Assembly (NCBI RefSeq): GCF_022807995.1 | Contig: NZ_CP094351.1 | Span: forward strand, 3,751,001-3,815,000 | Source: Pseudomonas orientalis | GTDB lineage: Bacteria; Pseudomonadota; Gammaproteobacteria; Pseudomonadales; Pseudomonadaceae | Reading direction: 5' to 3' | DNA: 64,000 nucleotides | In this document: piece after piece, positions 7,873-16,303 of the stretch | Numbering within the stretch: position 1 is the stretch's first letter | Layout of the letters: each line of letters starts with the position of its first letter | Notes under the pieces: model-generated | What the model was told of the DNA's origin: nothing | The model's database searches: none | The model's input: only the letters and a program-made list of their open reading frames with translations | Translations under genes and position numbers: made by a program

Positions 7873-8850
7873 TCAGCCCCGCCGACTGGCGCGCTGGCTG
7901 CGGTAGGTGTCGAGTACGACGGCGATTACGATCACTGCACCGGTGATGATGCGTTTCGTGGGTTCCGTCGCGCCGATCTGCGCCAGGCCTGCCGCCAGGA
8001 CCGAAATAATCAGCACACCAAAGAACGTGCTGATGACCGAGCCGCGCCCGCCCATCAGGCTGGTACCGCCGATCACCACGGCGGCGATCACTTGCAATTC
8101 CAAACCTGAACCGGCATTCGGGTCCGCCGCTTCCAGGCGCGAGATCTGGAACAGCGCGGCCACACCCGCGAGCAGGCCCATCAAGCTGAACACCAGAATT
8201 TTGTACGGCTTGGGGTTGATGCCGGCCAGTCGCACCGCTTCTTCGTTGGTACCGATACCAATCAGGTAGCGGCCGAACACGGTACGGGTCAACACCAACT
8301 GGGCGGCGATGATCACCAGCAACGCAATAATGAACGATGGCGAGATCCCGAACGCAATTGGATTGGACAGCCAGGCAAACGAGTCACCGATATAAGCGGT
8401 GCGCGAGCCGGTCATCTGGTAAGCCACGCCCCGCGCCATCTCCAGCACGCCAAGGGACACGATAAACGACGGAATACGCCAGGCCACGGTGATGGAGCCG
8501 GTAAGCGTACCGGCCAATGCGGCGCAGCCCATGCCCAGCACGGCGGCCGGCAATACGCTCCAGCCCCAGCTCAGAATCGCCACGCTGACCGCGGAGGCCG
8601 CCAACGCGAGTACCGAGCCTACTGAAAGGTCGATGCCGCCGATGATCAGGATAAAGGTCATGCCCACCGCCAGCACCATCAGGTCCGGAATCTGGTTGGC
8701 CAGGGTGCTGAACGTGTCGTAGGACAGGAAGTGATCGCTGAGTACCGAGAACAGCGCAATCATCGCCAGCAACGCGCCTGCCAGGCCCAGGTAGGTGCCC
8801 AGGCCGTAGAAGTTGCCGCCGGTTTTGCCGGGGGAAGTGGTTGTTTTCAT
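7873..8850 (-). CDS. rbsC: Ribose ABC transporter permease
   Basis: 325 residues, the usual RbsC length, with 8-10 hydrophobic membrane segments and the family signature GGIDLSVGSVLALAAS (about 70-85), plus AAVVIGGTSLMGGRGSV near the C-terminus. It forms the inner-membrane channel for ribose, working with RbsA and RbsB. The ATG overlaps the rbsA stop by 4 nt. Confidence 0.95.
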   Translation of the reverse strand: MKTTTSPGKTGGNFYGLGTYLGLAGALLAMIALFSVLSDHFLSYDTFSTLANQIPDLMVLAVGMTFILIIGGIDLSVGSVLALAASAVSVAILSWGWSVLPAAVLGMGCAALAGTLTGSITVAWRIPSFIVSLGVLEMARGVAYQMTGSRTAYIGDSFAWLSNPIAFGISPSFIIALLVIIAAQLVLTRTVFGRYLIGIGTNEEAVRLAGINPKPYKILVFSLMGLLAGVAALFQISRLEAADPNAGSGLELQVIAAVVIGGTSLMGGRGSVISTFFGVLIISVLAAGLAQIGATEPTKRIITGAVIVIAVVLDTYRSQRASRRG

Positions 8851-10400
8851 GGGGTATTCCTAGGCGCTGCCTCGTTGAGCAGCGCGTCACGTTTTTGATA
8901 GCCGGCAAAGGCGGCGGCGAGCAATTCGTCCTGGGACCAGCGGTCGCGCTCGAATGTCTCGATCAGGCGTCCGGCAGACAACACGCCGATGCGGTCACAA
9001 ATCAGCATCAGCTCGCGCAGATCGCTGGAGACCACCACCAGCGCTTTGCCCTGGCGCGTCAACTCGCCGAGCAAGGCATAAATGTCGAACTTGGCACCGA
9101 CGTCGATGCCACGCGTAGGCTCATCGAACAGCATCACCGAACAATCGCGCTCCAGCCAGCGGCCAATCACCACCTTCTGCTGGTTACCGCCCGACAGCTC
9201 GGAGACCAATTGCGCCGGGCTGGAACTGCGGATGCGCATAGCGTCGATCTGGCGCTTGGCCAGGGCGGTTTCATCGCGACTGTTGACCAGACCGCCGGCG
9301 GAAATTTCCGGCATGTTGCCCAAGGCGATGTTGGCGCTGATGGACTGGGTCAGCAGCAAGCCCTCCCCCTTGCGGTCCTCGGTGATCAGGGCAATGCCAT
9401 GAGCGACCGCGTCCACCGGGGAGCGAATGCTCACCACATTGGCCTGCGGCCCCAACGCTACCGTGCCGCTGTCGGCCGGGTCGGCACCAAAAATCAGGCG
9501 CAGCAACTCGGTACGACCGGCGCCGATCAGCCCGGAAATACCGTAGATTTCGCCGGCGCGCACCTGGAAAGATACGTCGCGCACCTTGTCCGAGCGCGTC
9601 AGGCCTTTGACTGTCAAGGCCGGCTCACCGATGGTGCGCACGCCCAGGTCGATATGCTCGCCCAACTCGCGCCCTACCATCAGGGTCACCAGTTGCTCAC
9701 TGTTATAATTGGCCATCGGCTCGACACAGACCAGCTTGCCGTCGCGCAATACGGCAATGCGCTGGGCCACGCGGGCCAACTCTTCCAGCCGATGGGAAAT
9801 ATAGATGATCGCCACGCCTCGGGCCTGCAGGCGGGTAATCTGTTCGAACAGCATTTCGACTTCACGGGCCGTGAGCATCGCGGTCGGTTCGTCGAGAATC
9901 AGCACATGGCAGTCGCCGATCAGATTGCGGGCAATCTCGACCATTTGCTGATGGCCAATGCCCAGGCTGCCCACCAGCGTGTCCGGGTCGATTGCATCCA
10001 GGCCAACCTGGGCCATGGCTTCGGTGGCGGCCGCGCGCAACTGTTTGCGGCTGATCCAGCCACCACGGCTGGGCAGGTTATGCAGGAACAGGTTTTCGGC
10101 CACCGTCAGCGTCGGCAGCAGGTTGAGCTCCTGCATGACCATGCGCACACCCAGCGCTTCGGCCTGGGTGCGGCTGGCGGGTCGATAATCCTGACCATTG
10201 AACTGCATGTTGCCGGTGGTCGGCGTGACCAGCCCGCCGATGATCTTCGACAAGGTACTTTTGCCTGCGCCGTTTTCACCGGTCAGCGCCAGCACTTCCC
10301 CACGGTTGAGCGTGAGGGTGATGTCGGACAGCACCGGTTGGGCATAGGTCTTGCCGATACCGCTGACCGAGAGGACAGCGTTCGGGGCGGAAGATGACAT
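8847..10400 (-). CDS. rbsA: Ribose ABC transporter ATP-binding protein (tandem ATPase)
   Basis: 517 residues, two fused ABC ATPase domains as in other sugar transporters. The N-terminal half has a full Walker A (GENGAGKSTLSK), a degenerate signature (LGIGHQQMVEIARN) and Walker B (VLILDEPT). The C-terminal half has a degenerate Walker A (GLIGAGRTELLR) but an intact LSGGNQQK signature and MLFDEPTRGIDVG. This asymmetry is normal for RbsA/MglA proteins. It powers ribose uptake through RbsC. Confidence 0.96.
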   Translation of the reverse strand: MSSSAPNAVLSVSGIGKTYAQPVLSDITLTLNRGEVLALTGENGAGKSTLSKIIGGLVTPTTGNMQFNGQDYRPASRTQAEALGVRMVMQELNLLPTLTVAENLFLHNLPSRGGWISRKQLRAAATEAMAQVGLDAIDPDTLVGSLGIGHQQMVEIARNLIGDCHVLILDEPTAMLTAREVEMLFEQITRLQARGVAIIYISHRLEELARVAQRIAVLRDGKLVCVEPMANYNSEQLVTLMVGRELGEHIDLGVRTIGEPALTVKGLTRSDKVRDVSFQVRAGEIYGISGLIGAGRTELLRLIFGADPADSGTVALGPQANVVSIRSPVDAVAHGIALITEDRKGEGLLLTQSISANIALGNMPEISAGGLVNSRDETALAKRQIDAMRIRSSSPAQLVSELSGGNQQKVVIGRWLERDCSVMLFDEPTRGIDVGAKFDIYALLGELTRQGKALVVVSSDLRELMLICDRIGVLSAGRLIETFERDRWSQDELLAAAFAGYQKRDALLNEAAPRNTP

Positions 10401-10458
10401 AGGAAAAATCTCCAGGCGCCCGCTCAGGACGAGCGGGCGCTGTTGGCTGCTGCCGGGA

Positions 10459-11418
10459 TTACTTCTTGAGGACGAGTTCGACCGGGGTTTCGATCACGCC
10501 ATCTTTGGCATCGACCTTCTCGCCCTTGACCAGCTTCAGCGCATTCTGGATGCCGAACACGGCTTGCTGGGCAGCGGCCTGGTCGGCAGTTGCCAACACG
10601 CGACCGTCCTGCAGCATCGGCTTGATGGCTTCGATATTGTCGTAGCCCACCACCAGCACTTTACCGGCCTTGCCTGCCGCGCGTACGGCGGAGACGGCGC
10701 CCAGGGCCATGTTGTCGTTACCGGCCAGAAGCGCCTTGAGGTCCGGGTATTCACTCAGCATCGCCGAGGCGACTTTCTGGCCCTGGTCGATTTCCCAGTT
10801 ACCGGATTGGGTGGAGACAATCTTCATGCCTGCCGCATCCATCGCATCCTTGAAGCCTGCGGTGCGCTGCTGGGCATTGGTGGTGGTCGGCACGCCTTCG
10901 ATGATACCGACCTTGTCGCCCGCAGCCAGTTGCTTGGCCAGATAGTCACCGACCAGCTTGGAGCCTTTGCGGTTGTCCGGGCCTACGAAGGGAATATCGA
11001 GTTTTTTGCTTTTCAGCACGTCCGGGTCCAGGCGATTGTCGATGTTGACCACCTTGATACCGGCATCCGAAGCCTTTTTCAGCACGGTGACCAGCGCCTT
11101 GGAGTCGGCGGGTGCGATGACGATGGCGTTGACCTTGGCCAGGATCATCTGATTGACGATATCGATCTGTGCGCTGGTGTCGGTTTCGTTCTTGATGCCG
11201 TTGGTGATCATGTCGAAGTCGGCGGCGTGGGACTTCTGATAGTCCTTGGCGCCCTCTTGCATGGTCACGAAAAATTCGTTGGCAAGGGACTTCATCACCA
11301 GGCCGACCTTGGGTTTGGCAGCGGCGTCGTCAGCGAATGCAGAAGAGAGAGGCAGGGCAGCGGATGCGGCGGCAAGCACAGCGACAGCGAGAAGACGTCC
11401 TGCAAATGGCAGCTTCAT
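10459..11418 (-). CDS. rbsB: Ribose ABC transporter substrate-binding protein
   Basis: 319 residues with a signal peptide (about 1-29, cleavage after SAFA). The mature protein is a type I sugar-binding fold: KPKVGLVMKSLANEFFVTMQ, FVGPDNRKGSKLVGDYLAKQL, LLAGNDNMALGAVSAV and VVGYDNIEAIKPMLQDGRV. It binds ribose in the periplasm and delivers it to RbsCA. First gene of the operon, preceded by the RbsR-type palindrome at 11475-11488. Confidence 0.96.
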   Translation of the reverse strand: MKLPFAGRLLAVAVLAAASAALPLSSAFADDAAAKPKVGLVMKSLANEFFVTMQEGAKDYQKSHAADFDMITNGIKNETDTSAQIDIVNQMILAKVNAIVIAPADSKALVTVLKKASDAGIKVVNIDNRLDPDVLKSKKLDIPFVGPDNRKGSKLVGDYLAKQLAAGDKVGIIEGVPTTTNAQQRTAGFKDAMDAAGMKIVSTQSGNWEIDQGQKVASAMLSEYPDLKALLAGNDNMALGAVSAVRAAGKAGKVLVVGYDNIEAIKPMLQDGRVLATADQAAAQQAVFGIQNALKLVKGEKVDAKDGVIETPVELVLKK

Positions 11419-11474
11419 GGGTGTACTCCGATCTTATGATTATTGTGAGCAACGCTTGCACCGAAGAAACATCT

Positions 11475-11488
11475 CGCAAACGTTTGCG
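11475..11488 (-). promoter_or_regulatory. RbsR (LacI-family) operator palindrome upstream of rbsB
   Basis: CGCAAACGTTTGCG is a perfect 14-bp palindrome with the central CG typical of LacI/PurR-family operators. It lies 57-70 bp before the rbsB ATG, and rbsR is in the operon. The sequence is seen; RbsR binding is inferred from the family. Confidence 0.85.
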
Positions 11489-11636
11489 TTGTCCGAACTA
11501 TGAGAACCTTGTCGAGATTTGTCAACGGCAGTCGCTCACCTTTCATTCCGAAAAATACGGTTCCCTCTATTGCTGTCTGAAACGACAGGAGCAGCGACGA
11601 TTTCACACATGGCCGCATCTAAATACCTTCGACACT

Positions 11637-11681
11637 TTCGGACAACCGAACACCAACGCCTCCTGCGTTCGGAAAGCCGGA
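11637..11681 (+). promoter_or_regulatory. Two AauR-like activator sites upstream of ansB
   Basis: TTCGG-ACAA-CCGAA (11637-11650) exactly fits the TTCGG-N4-CCGAA motif reported for the acidic-amino-acid response regulator AauR of P. putida. A second copy, TTCGG-AAAG-CCGGA (11668-11681), has one mismatch. Spacing between the two sites is 31 bp, about three helical turns. They lie 86-130 bp upstream of the sigma-54 promoter at 11767, the usual place for an enhancer-binding activator. Confidence 0.8.
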
Positions 11682-11766
11682 CAGCACCCTGTCAGACCAG
11701 CCTGAACAGGCAATTTAAGTTGTTTCAAATCAATAAGTTAATTTATCTACTGGTTCATCATCGGCC

Positions 11767-11782
11767 TGGTACAAATCCTGCT
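11767..11782 (+). promoter_or_regulatory. Sigma-54 promoter (-24/-12) of ansB
   Basis: TGGTAC-AAATC-CTGCT places GG and GC exactly 12 bp apart, as in the TGGCAC-N5-TTGCW consensus. Transcription would start near 11793, giving a leader of about 78 nt before the ansB ATG. No good sigma-70 promoter competes in this position. The upstream AauR-like sites make a sigma-54-dependent promoter the consistent reading. Confidence 0.75.
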
Positions 11783-11870
11783 CTTTCTCAGCACCTCGAG
11801 GCGTTCAGAGTCGCCCGGGTGTTCTGGATAAATCTGCTACCGCACTCGTCAAAAACCAGAGAGAAAAATA

Positions 11871-12959
11871 ATGAAATCTGCATTGAAATCCTTTGTTCCA
11901 GGGGCGCTAGCCCTTCTGCTGCTATTCCCTGTCGCCACTCAGGCAAAAGAAGTCGAAAGCAAGACCAAGCTCGCCAACGTGGTGATCCTCGCCACTGGCG
12001 GCACCATTGCTGGCGCGGGCGCCAGTGCTGCCAACAGCGCCACCTACCAGGCGGCCAAAGTCGGCATCGAGCAATTGATCGCCGGCGTTCCTGAGCTTAG
12101 CCAGATCGCCAATGTACGCGGCGAACAAGTGATGCAAATTGCGTCGGAAAGCATCAATAACGAGAACCTGCTGCAACTGGGGCGCCGCGTCGCCGAATTG
12201 GCCGACAGCAAGGACGTGGATGGCATCGTGATCACCCACGGTACCGACACCCTCGAAGAAACCGCCTACTTCCTCAACCTGGTTGAAAAAACCGACAAGC
12301 CTATCGTGGTGGTCGGTTCCATGCGCCCGGGTACCGCCATGTCGGCGGACGGCATGCTCAACCTGTACAACGCCGTTGCCGTCGCGGGCAGCAAGGACGC
12401 GCGTGGCAAAGGTGTACTGGTGACCATGAACGACGAGATCCAGTCGGGTCGCGACGTGAGCAAGATGATCAATATCAAGACCGAGGCGTTCAAGAGCCCA
12501 TGGGGCCCATTGGGCATGGTCGTTGAAGGCAAATCCTACTGGTTCCGCCTGCCTGCCAAGCGTCACACCATGGATTCGGAATTCGACATCAAGACCATCA
12601 AGAGCCTGCCTGACGTTGAAATTGCCTATGGCTACGGCAACGTGAGCGACACCGCCTACAAAGCCCTGGCCCAAGCGGGCGCCAAAGCGATCATCCATGC
12701 CGGCACCGGCAATGGCTCGGTGTCGTCCAAAGTCGTTCCGGCGCTGGTGGAATTGCGTAAACAAGGCGTGCAGATCATTCGCTCTTCGCACGTCAACGCT
12801 GGTGGCATGGTGCTGCGTAACGCTGAACAGCCAGACGATAAATACGACTGGGTGGCTGCCCTTGACCTGAATCCGCAGAAGGCCCGCATCCTGGCAATGG
12901 TCGCCCTGACCAAGACTCAGGACAGCAAAGAGCTGCAACGGATGTTCTGGGAATACTGA
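11871..12959 (+). CDS. ansB: Periplasmic glutaminase-asparaginase (type II)
   Basis: 362 residues: a signal peptide (about 1-25, cleavage after TQA) and a type II asparaginase fold. The first catalytic Thr is in ILATGGTIAGAGAS and the second Thr-Asp pair in THGTDTLEETAYFL; the Lys of the active site lies in the following AVAVAGSKDARGKGVLVTMND region. The enzyme hydrolyses Gln and Asn in the periplasm to Glu and Asp, which pseudomonads use as carbon and nitrogen source. A transcript from the sigma-54 promoter under AauR-type control fits: the products are the signal for AauRS. Monocistronic, ending before the hairpin at 12972-13014. Confidence 0.96.
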   Translation: MKSALKSFVPGALALLLLFPVATQAKEVESKTKLANVVILATGGTIAGAGASAANSATYQAAKVGIEQLIAGVPELSQIANVRGEQVMQIASESINNENLLQLGRRVAELADSKDVDGIVITHGTDTLEETAYFLNLVEKTDKPIVVVGSMRPGTAMSADGMLNLYNAVAVAGSKDARGKGVLVTMNDEIQSGRDVSKMINIKTEAFKSPWGPLGMVVEGKSYWFRLPAKRHTMDSEFDIKTIKSLPDVEIAYGYGNVSDTAYKALAQAGAKAIIHAGTGNGSVSSKVVPALVELRKQGVQIIRSSHVNAGGMVLRNAEQPDDKYDWVAALDLNPQKARILAMVALTKTQDSKELQRMFWEY

Positions 12960-12971
12960 TTCCAGACCTAC

Positions 12972-13014
12972 CTGAAACTGTGGCGAGGTAACGTGCTTCC
13001 TCGCCACATCAGGC
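12972..13014. repeat. Strong hairpin after ansB (probable terminator or REP-like element)
   Basis: TGTGGCGAGG (12980-12989) pairs perfectly with CCTCGCCACA (13000-13009), extended by CCTGA/TCAGG outside. There is no T-run close by, so Rho-independent termination is doubtful; it could stabilise the ansB 3' end. Confidence 0.6.
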
Positions 13015-13121
13015 TCACGCCTAAAACTTTTTCTCGCAGCAAATCACAGCAAATTTCCAAATTCGCTGTCAGACGGATGTCTTTGAATTTAAGCAGTTGC
13101 GAAAACACCTACAGTTAAATA

Positions 13122-13137
13122 CTGTATGTGCGTACAG
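13122..13137 (+). promoter_or_regulatory. LexA (SOS) box
   Basis: CTGTATGTGCGTACAG matches CTG-N10-CAG with CTGTAT and TACAG arms, very near the CTGTATATATATACAG consensus. It lies 18 bp before the GTG start of the DUF1654 gene, so LexA bound here would block transcription of that gene and endA. Confidence 0.85.
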
Positions 13138-13155
13138 CTTACTAAGGAATACTCC

Positions 13156-13407
13156 GTGGCAAAGCCCTCCTCCGCAGCACCTGCAGCGCCTGACGCCTAC
13201 CAACGCCTGGCCATTCGCGTACAAAAAATCATCAATTCGACCAATGCCCAAAAAGCCAAGGCGGCGTTGATCTTCCGCTTGCCGGATGAGCCCGAGGACG
13301 AGTGGGCGCGCCTGCTTGAAGAAATTGCGGAAAACGACAACGTCACCCTCGCCTACAGGGACGATGGCGGCGTGCAGATTTTCTGGGTTGTGCCGAAGGA
13401 AGATTGA
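13156..13407 (+). CDS. DUF1654 family protein, SOS-controlled
   Basis: 83 residues from a GTG start chosen because AAGGA lies 7 nt upstream; the longer frame from 13126 would start inside the LexA box and is rejected. The domain YQRLAIRVQKIINSTNAQKA then RLPDEPEDEWARLLEEIAEND and a final VQIFWVVPKED fits DUF1654, a small cytosolic family largely confined to Pseudomonas and their phages. Function is not known. The gene is directly behind a LexA box and 4 nt before endA, so the two form a likely DNA-damage-inducible pair. Confidence 0.85.
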   Translation: MAKPSSAAPAAPDAYQRLAIRVQKIINSTNAQKAKAALIFRLPDEPEDEWARLLEEIAENDNVTLAYRDDGGVQIFWVVPKED

Positions 13408-13411
13408 TTGA

Positions 13412-14101
13412 ATGAGTGTCCGTTTTTTCGCTGTGTGCTGCCTGTTTTTTGCCGTCACCGCCAACGCCCAAGCCCCCCGAACCTTCAGTGAAGCCAAAAA
13501 AATCGCCTGGAAGCTCTACGCGCCCCAATCCACCGAGTTTTATTGCGGCTGCAAATACGCCGGCAACCGCATAGACCTGAAAGCCTGCGGTTATATCCCG
13601 CGCAAAAACGCCAACCGCGCTGCGCGCATAGAATGGGAACATATTGTGCCTGCCTGGCAGATCGGCCATCAGCGCCAGTGTTGGCAAAACGGCGGACGCA
13701 AAAACTGCACGCGCCATGACGACGTGTTCAAGCGTGCCGAAGCAGACCTGCACAACCTGGTGCCAAGCATCGGCGAGGTGAATGGCGACCGTAACAACTT
13801 CAGCTTCGGCTGGCTGCCGGTGCAAAGCGGGCAATACGGTTCATGCCTGACCCAGGTGGACTTCAAGGCCAAGAAGGTCATGCCGCGTCCGTCGATTCGC
13901 GGAATGATCGCACGCACCTATTTTTACATGAGCAAGCAATACGGCCTGCGCCTGTCCAAACAGGATCGTCAATTGTATGAAGCCTGGAACAAGACCTACC
14001 CGGTGCAAGCCTGGGAGCGCCAGCGCAACCAGACGGTGGGCTGTGTAATGGGCCGAGGCAATGAATTTGTCGGCCCGGTGAATCTGAAGGCTTGCGGCTG
14101 A
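13412..14101 (+). CDS. endA: Secreted endonuclease I (EndA/NucM family)
   Basis: 229 residues with a signal peptide (about 1-19, cleavage after ANA). The beta-beta-alpha-metal nuclease core is seen: EWEHIVPAW carries the catalytic His, followed by NLVPSIGEVNGDRNNF with the metal-binding Asn. Eight or more Cys in the mature part (YCGCKYAG, CWQNGGRKNC, SCLTQ, GCVMG, KACG) suggest a disulfide-stabilised exported enzyme that cuts double-stranded DNA without sequence preference. It is expected in the periplasm or outside the cell. Second gene after the LexA box, so SOS-inducible by inference. Confidence 0.93.
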   Translation: MSVRFFAVCCLFFAVTANAQAPRTFSEAKKIAWKLYAPQSTEFYCGCKYAGNRIDLKACGYIPRKNANRAARIEWEHIVPAWQIGHQRQCWQNGGRKNCTRHDDVFKRAEADLHNLVPSIGEVNGDRNNFSFGWLPVQSGQYGSCLTQVDFKAKKVMPRPSIRGMIARTYFYMSKQYGLRLSKQDRQLYEAWNKTYPVQAWERQRNQTVGCVMGRGNEFVGPVNLKACG

Positions 14102-14132
14102 TGGTGGGCGCAGCTTGCGCCCACCCGGCCTG

Positions 14133-14513
14133 CTACTGCACGGCCTTGTGTTCGATGACCTCTGACACGGTGTCGTTTTTCTTGGCCCGCGCCATCTTTT
14201 CGTTGAGCAGTGCCTGCTTGGCCTCAGCCTCGGCCTTGGTGGCAAACGGGCCAAGCAGTACCTGGTCCTTGCCGTCCGCTTTCACGATGTAAAAATTGAA
14301 ACCATGTTCCAGCAACCAGGCGGTCAAGTCAGTGATCGCCTGCAGCTTGTGATCCGGCGACCCCACCCATACATCCCATTCCTGCGCGGCAATCGCACCG
14401 GTTTGTGGCTGGCTTTCGGTCACGACAGGCTTGGCCTTGGGAGCATCGACAGGTTTACCTTCGCCGCATCCGGCCAATGCCAACACCGCAATTGCCATCG
14501 CTACTTTACGCAC
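14133..14513 (-). CDS. SPOR-domain lipoprotein
   Basis: 126 residues from a GTG that follows AAGGAG by 7 nt; the longer ATG frame would bury the signal. MRKVAMAIAVLALAGC is a lipoprotein signal (Cys16), then a Pro/Lys linker and a SPOR-like domain (EWDVWVGSPDHKLQAITDLT through KDQVLLGPFATKAEAEAKQA). SPOR domains bind denuded glycan strands at the septum. Role in division is inferred from the family; it is shorter than DedD or FtsN. Convergent with endA. Confidence 0.8.
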   Translation of the reverse strand: MRKVAMAIAVLALAGCGEGKPVDAPKAKPVVTESQPQTGAIAAQEWDVWVGSPDHKLQAITDLTAWLLEHGFNFYIVKADGKDQVLLGPFATKAEAEAKQALLNEKMARAKKNDTVSEVIEHKAVQ

Positions 14514-14759
14514 TGCCCTGCTCCTTTGAAGATAAAGAGGCGACTTTACCATTCACTGTCTATTCTGGCCGTCATAAACGTTGGCTTAAACAATGCGAAT
14601 CATGTATCGCGACCTGTATGATGCCGCCATGGGAATTAATGTCGCCTCTATGCGTCCTAAAAGAGGCAGTCACAGGGAAGCGCTTCGCAGTAAGCTTACG
14701 CACATACGACACCTGCCCTGTCTGAACATGTGTCCTTAAAAGTAATCAAGGAGAACTCC

Positions 14760-14954
14760 ATGCTTATACTCACCCGCAAAGTTGGTGAAAGCATAAACAT
14801 CGGTGATGACATCACGATCACCATCCTGGGCGTTAGCGGCCAGCAAGTACGAATCGGCATCAACGCTCCCAAGGATGTTGCCGTGCATCGCGAGGAAATT
14901 TATCAGCGCATCCAGGCCGGCCTCACTGCGCCGGACAAAAACCAGACGCCTTGA
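14760..14954 (+). CDS. rsmE: RNA-binding post-transcriptional regulator RsmE (CsrA family)
   Basis: 64 residues: MLILTRKVGESINIGDDITI, then VRIGINAPKDVAVHREEIYQ and a tail APDKNQTP. The LTRK strand and the VAVHREEIYQRI region (Arg44) are the RNA-binding surface of the CsrA dimer. The sequence matches what I remember of P. fluorescens RsmE rather than RsmA. It binds GGA motifs in mRNA leaders and represses secondary-metabolism and biofilm genes until sequestered by RsmX/Y/Z RNAs of the Gac cascade. The ATG follows AAGGAG, which itself holds a GGA and could allow autoregulation. Upstream in-frame codons (from 14730) are outside the family and rejected. Confidence 0.93.
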   Translation: MLILTRKVGESINIGDDITITILGVSGQQVRIGINAPKDVAVHREEIYQRIQAGLTAPDKNQTP

Positions 14955-15159
14955 AGCACTTCCAGTAGCCAGCCTTTTGCTTCACCGTGACGGCTGGCGA
15001 AAACCCGATCTGCCCGTTCGCCCTCGTTATCCAAGCCGTACGCCTCGTATATGCCTCCGCACTGCAAGATGAAACTGCCATCATGTCAGGAACTTGTTGC
15101 ATCATTTGCAGCCAAATTCCACGTCATCCTGCGGTCCGAGTGCATTCAGGAGCACGTCG

Positions 15160-15423
15160 ATGAGGCCAACCGTTACACAGCCCATGCTTTCCCTTTCCTG
15201 GACGATCACCTTGCTGATAGGGCTGGTCTTTCTGGCGCTCGGGTATGGACTGCGACTGGAAGTCGAGGGGGCTTTCGACGCGACTGACCACTCCTGGCTG
15301 GACCTGGCATTACTCCTCTGCGCCTACCTGTTTGCGTTCTGCCTCAAGCCGATCCAGAAGACAATCCTGCGCAAGCTGTGCCAGCGTGAGGCCCAGCGTG
15401 CGCATCAAAAAGCAACACGCTGA
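15160..15423 (+). CDS. Small two-helix membrane protein, function unknown
   Basis: 87 residues starting MRPTVTQPMLSLSW after an AGGAG site 7 nt upstream. Two hydrophobic segments are visible, about 15-35 (ITLLIGLVFLALGYGL) and 50-67 (LDLALLLCAYLFAF), followed by a basic tail rich in Lys/Arg/Gln. The positive tail suggests both termini in the cytosol. No family recognised. The 3' end overlaps the convergent HAD gene by 19 bp. Confidence 0.65.
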   Translation: MRPTVTQPMLSLSWTITLLIGLVFLALGYGLRLEVEGAFDATDHSWLDLALLLCAYLFAFCLKPIQKTILRKLCQREAQRAHQKATR

Positions 15424-16100
15424 CTTTCTTCGCGCTCTCGCACAATCAGCAGGCCGTCAGCTTCTTGCCGGACCTGCAGCGCCTCATACCCATCGATACA
15501 GGCATGTTCAGTCGCCATGGGAGTCATGTGCGTCGTGGTCACCACGATCACCTCCGCTCCCGCCGCTTCTGCGGCCCGAATGCCCACCGTTGCATCCTCG
15601 AACACCAGGCAATCCTGCACAGGCACACCCAGGCGCTTGGCACCGAGCAGGTAACAGGCCGGATTTGGCTTGCCGCTGGTGACATCTTCGGCCGTCACCA
15701 TTACCGCAGGCACGGGAATCCCCGCAGCTGCCATTCGGCGCAATGCCAGTGCCCTGGGCGCAGACGTGACCAGTGCCCACTGATCGGCAGGCAAGCGTTT
15801 CAGGAATTCAACCGCACCGGAAATTGCCACGACACCCTCGACATCGTTCACTTCAGCTTCGGTAATCCACGCCGCCTCGGCCTGGGCGTTCACACCCGGC
15901 AACGCCTGGCGCGTGATCGTATCAATCGCGCGGGCACCATGGATGGTGGTCAGGAACGCCTCCACATCCAGGCCATGGCGTTGCGCCCAACGGCTCCATA
16001 CCCGCTCGGCGGCGGCAATGGAATTGAGCAGGGTCCCGTCCATATCGAACAGAAAGGCACGGTAATGCCGGGTAAGTACGGCTGGATTTGGGCTGGACAC
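15405..16100 (-). CDS. HAD-superfamily phosphatase (subfamily IA)
   Basis: 231 residues from a GTG at 16100, chosen because the conserved protein begins a few residues before motif I and GGGGA lies just upstream; the frame is open for 61 more codons that look non-coding. Motif I is FDMDGTLLNS (nucleophile Asp), motif II VTSAPR, motif III Lys in SGKPNPACYL, motif IV VFEDATVGIRAA. The cap helix bundle lies between motifs I and II, as in sugar-phosphate and phosphoglycolate phosphatases. Substrate not deducible; a sugar phosphate is most likely. Confidence 0.88.
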   Translation of the reverse strand: MSSPNPAVLTRHYRAFLFDMDGTLLNSIAAAERVWSRWAQRHGLDVEAFLTTIHGARAIDTITRQALPGVNAQAEAAWITEAEVNDVEGVVAISGAVEFLKRLPADQWALVTSAPRALALRRMAAAGIPVPAVMVTAEDVTSGKPNPACYLLGAKRLGVPVQDCLVFEDATVGIRAAEAAGAEVIVVTTTHMTPMATEHACIDGYEALQVRQEADGLLIVREREESQRVAF

Positions 16101-16303
16101 GACGCGGCTTCCCCAGGTGTTCAAGCAATGATTGATGCCATGCAATCTACGGTTCACCTCGCCACTTGTAAACGCTGCGAGGCGCTCGCCCCAAGCGTTG
16201 AATGACGAACTTGTCATCATCCTGTTGGCTGGCTGTTCGGGTCGCCTGGTTACTGTGAACTCACTGCCAACCCCGGCAGCCACCCTTCACAGAGAGATTC
16301 GCC

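Noticed and set aside
8841..10397. 518-codon forward open frame
   Set aside because: Exact shadow of rbsA.
14690..14700. AGTAAGCTTACG palindrome upstream of rsmE as a GacA box
   Set aside because: The GacA motif is TGTAAG-N6-CTTACA; here the half-sites touch with no spacer, so GacA binding is not supported.
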